Assembly (NCBI GenBank): GCA_026400425.1
Contig: JAPLPC010000400.1
Location: 9,177 to 17,955 of the forward strand
From: Hyphomicrobiales bacterium
Lineage (GTDB): Bacteria; Pseudomonadota; Alphaproteobacteria; Rhizobiales; Xanthobacteraceae
Reading direction: 5' to 3'
DNA: 8,779 nucleotides
This document shows positions 5,840-8,779 of this stretch, in pieces (position 1 is the stretch's first letter; every line of letters starts with the position of its first letter). Under the pieces are notes generated by a model. It worked only from the letters and a program-made list of their open reading frames with translations. It searched no databases and was not told where the DNA came from. Both the position numbers and the translations under genes were made by a program.

Positions 5840-6597
5840 AACGTCTGCTGCGAAACACGCTGCGCAGCAGCAGGGTGCAACGTGCCGCGGGATTTCTCGC
5901 GGCCGAATTTTTGCGCCTGGTGTGGAAGACCAATAAATTCACCTTCGATCCCGTCGATGTCTACGACATCGTCGAGCCGCAGATGCCGGTCATCCTCGCG
6001 TTCTGGCACGGCCAGCATTTGATGACGCCTTTCATCAAGCAGAAGGACTATCGCGGCGCGGTGCTGATCTCGAAGCATCGCGACGGCGAGTTCAACGCGC
6101 TGGCCGCGGAGCGTCTCGGGATCGCGACGGTGCGCGGATCCGGCGACCATGGCGGCGCATTCCATCGCAAGGGCGGCGTCGGTGCCTTCAAGGAAATGGT
6201 GCGCGTGCTGGAGAGGGGCACCAACATGGCGCTGACCGCCGACGTGCCGAAACGCTCGCGCATCGCAGGCCTCGGCATCATCATGCTGGCGCGCGAAAGC
6301 GGGCGGCCGATCATGCCATTCGCAATGGCGACCAGCCGCTTCGTGCAGCTCAACAACTGGGATCATACCACCATCAACATGCCGTTTGGCCGCGGCGTTC
6401 TGATTGGCGGTGAGCCGATCAACGTACCGCCCGATGCCGACGGCGCCATGATGGAACAACTGCGCCAGCAGCTCGAAGCGACCTTGAACGATGCTACGCG
6501 GCGGGCCTACGAGGCGGTCGGCCGTCCCGATGGCAATCGTCACGAGTCGGGGCAAGCTTCGCGCCGAGAGTCTGGCCAAGAGTCCAGCCATGGCTGA
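5836..6597 (+). CDS. DUF374 lysophospholipid-acyltransferase-like protein, putative lipid A late acyltransferase
   Basis: A 253-residue member of the DUF374 acyltransferase family. That family includes LpxJ of epsilonproteobacteria, which adds a secondary acyl chain to lipid A, so a comparable inner-membrane role here is plausible but unproven. Motifs in order: AFWHGQHLM (56-63), ISKHRDGEFNALAAE (78-92) with the His/Asp pair at H81 and D83, RGSGDHGGAFHRKGG (100-114), and TADVPKRSRIAGLG (134-147) where many DUF374 proteins have a TPDGPKGP-like motif. The N-terminus has a basic start and a mildly hydrophobic stretch (about 18-30) but no clear cleavable signal. The last 20 or so residues are polar and low-complexity (ESGQASRRESGQESSHG), encoded by an imperfect direct repeat. 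The start is TTG 5836, overlapping the DUF4170 stop; no independent Shine-Dalgarno is evident, so coupling is likely. Its stop overlaps the waaA start by 8 bases. Confidence 0.85.
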   Translation: MKRLLRNTLRSSRVQRAAGFLAAEFLRLVWKTNKFTFDPVDVYDIVEPQMPVILAFWHGQHLMTPFIKQKDYRGAVLISKHRDGEFNALAAERLGIATVRGSGDHGGAFHRKGGVGAFKEMVRVLERGTNMALTADVPKRSRIAGLGIIMLARESGRPIMPFAMATSRFVQLNNWDHTTINMPFGRGVLIGGEPINVPPDADGAMMEQLRQQLEATLNDATRRAYEAVGRPDGNRHESGQASRRESGQESSHG

Positions 6598-7894
6598 CAG
6601 CCTGCCGATCACCTTGCGCGCCTATCGGCGCCTGTCGTCTGCGCTGACTCCGATGGTGCCGCTCTTGATCAAGCGGCGCCTGCAGAACGGCAAGGAAGAT
6701 CCGATCCGAATCGGAGAACGTCGCGGCATCGCTGGCGTTGAACGTCCGGCGGGGCCGCTGATCTGGGTGCATGGTGCGAGCGTCGGCGAAGTGCTGGCTG
6801 CGGCGCCGCTGATCGAGCGGCTGCGCGCGGCGAATATGCGCGTGCTGCTGACCTCGGGCACGGTGACGTCGGCAGGGATCATCGCCAAACGCTTTCCGGC
6901 GGATATCATCCATCAATATATTCCCTACGACTCGCCGCGCTATGTCGCGCGTTTTCTCGATCATTGGCATCCGAGCCTGGCGCTGTTCATCGAGAGTGAT
7001 CTGTGGCCCAATCTGATCCTGTCGGCCGCCAAGCGGCGGGTGCCGATGGCGCTGATCAATGCCCGGATGTCGCAGCGCTCATTCCCGCGCTGGCAGAAGA
7101 TGTCGAAAACCATCTCCGCATTGCTCGGCTGTTTCGAGATCTGCCTGGCGCAATCCGACACTGATGCCGATCGCTTCGGTATGCTTGGATCCCGCCGGGT
7201 CGCCGTCACGGGCAATCTGAAATTCGATGTGCAGGCGCCGCCCGGCGATGCCGCGAAGCTGGAGACGTTGAAGGCCATGACGCGCGGGCGTCCGATCCTG
7301 CTGGCATCGTCGACGCATCCCGGTGAGGAAGAGACCGTTCTCGAAGCCCACCGCGCATTGGCTGCGTTGTTTCCGGGGTTGCTCACGGTGATCGTCCCGC
7401 GCCATGCGCATCGCGGACCGGGCATCGCCGAGATGATCAACGCAGGCGGCGTGCGGGCTGCCTTGCGTTCGCGCGATGAGATGCCGGACGCCGGCATCGA
7501 CATCTATGTTGCCGATACCATGGGCGAGCTCGGCGTGTTCTACCGATTGGCACCCGTGGTGTTCATGGGCGGCTCGCTGGTGCCGCATGGCGGGCAGAAT
7601 CCGATCGAACCTGCCAAGCTCGGCGCGGCCATCGTCCATGGTCCGCATGTGTTCAATTTCACCGACGTCTACGAGGCGCTTGATCGTGCCGGCGGCGCGC
7701 GACAGGCTGACTCGTCCACCCAGCTCGTTCAGCAGCTCGGCCAGTTGCTGGGTGATACGGCAGCGCGCGGCGAAGCCACAGATGCCGCGGATCAGGTCGT
7801 GACCCGCCTCGGCGGTGCGCTCGATCGCACGCTCCATGCGCTCGAACCCTATCTCATGCAACTGCGCTTCGAGATGGGCAGCCATCATGCGTGA
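6590..7894 (+). CDS. waaA: 3-deoxy-D-manno-octulosonic acid (Kdo) transferase, GT30
   Basis: Transfers Kdo from CMP-Kdo to lipid IVA at the cytoplasmic face of the inner membrane, starting the LPS core. The 434 residues match the usual family length. The N-terminal stretch SSALTPMVPLLIKRRL (16-31) fits the short membrane anchor. HGASVGE (61-67) contains the presumed catalytic base E67. ESDLWPN (135-141), GNLKFD (208-213), PRHAHRG (270-276) and GGSLVPHGGQNPIEPA (327-342) are the nucleotide-sugar and GT-B motifs of the family. The start chosen is ATG 6590, after AAGAG at 6578-6582; an upstream in-frame extension to 6491 would overlap the acyltransferase by about 100 bases and adds non-family residues. 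The start overlaps the preceding stop by 8 bases (ATGGCTGA), and its own TGA overlaps the lpxK ATG by 8 bases (ATGCGTGA). Whether it adds one Kdo or two cannot be read from sequence. Confidence 0.95.
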   Translation: MADSLPITLRAYRRLSSALTPMVPLLIKRRLQNGKEDPIRIGERRGIAGVERPAGPLIWVHGASVGEVLAAAPLIERLRAANMRVLLTSGTVTSAGIIAKRFPADIIHQYIPYDSPRYVARFLDHWHPSLALFIESDLWPNLILSAAKRRVPMALINARMSQRSFPRWQKMSKTISALLGCFEICLAQSDTDADRFGMLGSRRVAVTGNLKFDVQAPPGDAAKLETLKAMTRGRPILLASSTHPGEEETVLEAHRALAALFPGLLTVIVPRHAHRGPGIAEMINAGGVRAALRSRDEMPDAGIDIYVADTMGELGVFYRLAPVVFMGGSLVPHGGQNPIEPAKLGAAIVHGPHVFNFTDVYEALDRAGGARQADSSTQLVQQLGQLLGDTAARGEATDAADQVVTRLGGALDRTLHALEPYLMQLRFEMGSHHA

Positions 7895-8779
7895 GCCGGC
7901 GTTCTGGCAGCAGCGAAACAGTTTGCTGTCGCGCCTGCTGATGCCGCTCGGCGCCCTCTACGGCGGACTGACCGCATCGCGCATGATGCAGCGGGGCACC
8001 GTGGCCGGCATTCCCGTGATCTGCGTCGGCAACTATCATACCGGCGGGGCCGGCAAGACGCCCACCACGCTCATGATGGTCAAGTTGCTGCGCGAACTCA
8101 GTGAGACGCCGGTGGTGCTCAGCCGTGGCCATGGCGGAAAACTGCGCGGCCCGGTCAAGGTTGATCCGTCGCGTCACGGAGCGGCGGATGTCGGCGATGA
8201 ACCCCTGATGATGGCGCGCGACGTTCCGGTGGTGATCGCGCGCGACCGGGTTGGCGGCGCGGCGCTGGCGCGGTCGACGGGCGCGAGCGTCATCGTGATG
8301 GATGACGGGTTTCAGAACCCGGCGCTGGTCAAGGATCTGTCGCTGATCGTCATCGACGGCAATCGTGGCCTCGGCAACGGCCGTGTTTTCCCTGCGGGCC
8401 CGTTGCGTGCCCCGCTTGATCGCCAGATCGATCGCACCGATGCGCTTGTGATCATTGGTGATGGTGTCGCGGCCACCGGCGTGGCCGCTTTGGTGCATGG
8501 CAGGGGTGGCAAGATATTGACGGCGCGGCTGCAGCCGGATGCGGCTTCGGTGCGCGCCCTGCATGGCAAGCGCGTGCTCGCTTTTGCCGGCATCGGCGAT
8601 CCCGGCCGCTTCTTTCGCACGCTGCGCAATGCCGGCGTGGATGTGGCGGTCGAGACAGCGTTCGGCGATCATCATCCGTATCGCAGCCAGGAGATCGACA
8701 CCCTGGTCGCGCAGGCGCAGCGCGAAGGCCTGACGCTGGTGACGACGGAGAAGGATCTGGTGAAGCTGCGCGGCATGCC
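7887..8779 (+). CDS. lpxK: Tetraacyldisaccharide 4'-kinase (lipid A 4'-kinase), 3' end outside the window
   Basis: Phosphorylates the 4' position of the lipid A disaccharide with ATP to give lipid IVA, the acceptor used by WaaA; it acts at the inner membrane. The ATG at 7887 overlaps the waaA stop by 8 bases. I translated 297 codons to the window edge without a stop; family members are about 330-340 residues, so roughly 40 are missing. Visible motifs: GNYHTGGAGKTPTT (49 on, the Walker A P-loop), VVLSRGHGG (76-84), DVGDEP (101-106), VIVMDDGFQNP (135-145) with the catalytic-region Asp pair, RVFPAGPLR (166-174), FAGIGDPGRFF (233-243), DHHPYR (261-266) and VTTEKDLVKL (285-294). The N-terminus (FWQQRNSLLSRLLMPLGALYGGL) matches the membrane-associated helix of the family. 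The reading frame is intact in the part seen. Confidence 0.95.
   Translation, partial: MREPAFWQQRNSLLSRLLMPLGALYGGLTASRMMQRGTVAGIPVICVGNYHTGGAGKTPTTLMMVKLLRELSETPVVLSRGHGGKLRGPVKVDPSRHGAADVGDEPLMMARDVPVVIARDRVGGAALARSTGASVIVMDDGFQNPALVKDLSLIVIDGNRGLGNGRVFPAGPLRAPLDRQIDRTDALVIIGDGVAATGVAALVHGRGGKILTARLQPDAASVRALHGKRVLAFAGIGDPGRFFRTLRNAGVDVAVETAFGDHHPYRSQEIDTLVAQAQREGLTLVTTEKDLVKLRGM

Noticed and set aside
6491..6589. N-terminal extension of WaaA starting at 6491
   Set aside because: It would overlap the acyltransferase by about 100 bases and adds residues not seen at the start of Kdo transferases; ATG 6590 has a better context.

Overview
The window looks like chromosomal DNA of an alphaproteobacterium in the Bradyrhizobium/Rhodopseudomonas/Afipia group (Nitrobacteraceae). 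The signs are high GC with strong third-position G/C, small protein families typical of this group (DUF6101-like, DUF4170), and the gene order pmbA - cysQ-type phosphatase - DUF4170 - DUF374 acyltransferase - waaA - lpxK, which I recall as conserved in Rhizobiales. The assignment rests on protein resemblance and gene order, not on a database search.

Left part (1-2505, plus strand): a possible 3' end of an unknown gene runs into a Tat-exported TctC/Bug-type solute-binding protein. A D-2-hydroxyglutarate/glycolate dehydrogenase-type flavoprotein follows, with only 9 bases between the genes. No TctA/TctB membrane genes are visible here. The pair suggests uptake and oxidation of a 2-hydroxy or carboxylic acid; the substrate is unknown.

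Middle (2506-3416): an 88-bp two-level palindrome of the REP-doublet (REPIN-like) kind separates two convergent genes and probably serves as a bidirectional terminator. A minus-strand gene for a small basic DUF6101-like protein follows. A 274-bp divergent intergenic region then carries an exact 13-bp direct repeat containing TTGACG, a shorter third copy of its core, and a perfect 7-bp dyad. It is the likely control region for the large operon to the right.

Right part (3417-8779, plus strand): a tightly packed co-directional cluster. It begins with the TldE/PmbA protein of the TldD/TldE protease pair. Next is an inositol-monophosphatase/CysQ-family gene that is broken: a frame change coincides with loss of the whole metal-binding DPIDGT segment, so it reads as a pseudogene. 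Then come a small DUF4170 protein, a DUF374 acyltransferase, Kdo transferase (waaA) and lipid A 4'-kinase (lpxK, cut by the window end). The last four genes form a Kdo-lipid A block coupled by short stop/start overlaps (TTGA, then two 8-base ATGNNTGA overlaps). LpxK makes lipid IVA, WaaA adds Kdo, and the DUF374 enzyme may add a late acyl chain.

I see no tRNA, rRNA, CRISPR array, insertion sequence or phage gene. The least explained items are the broken cysQ, the DUF4170/DUF374 pair inside the lipid A operon, the repeat-rich control region before pmbA, and the REP doublet.
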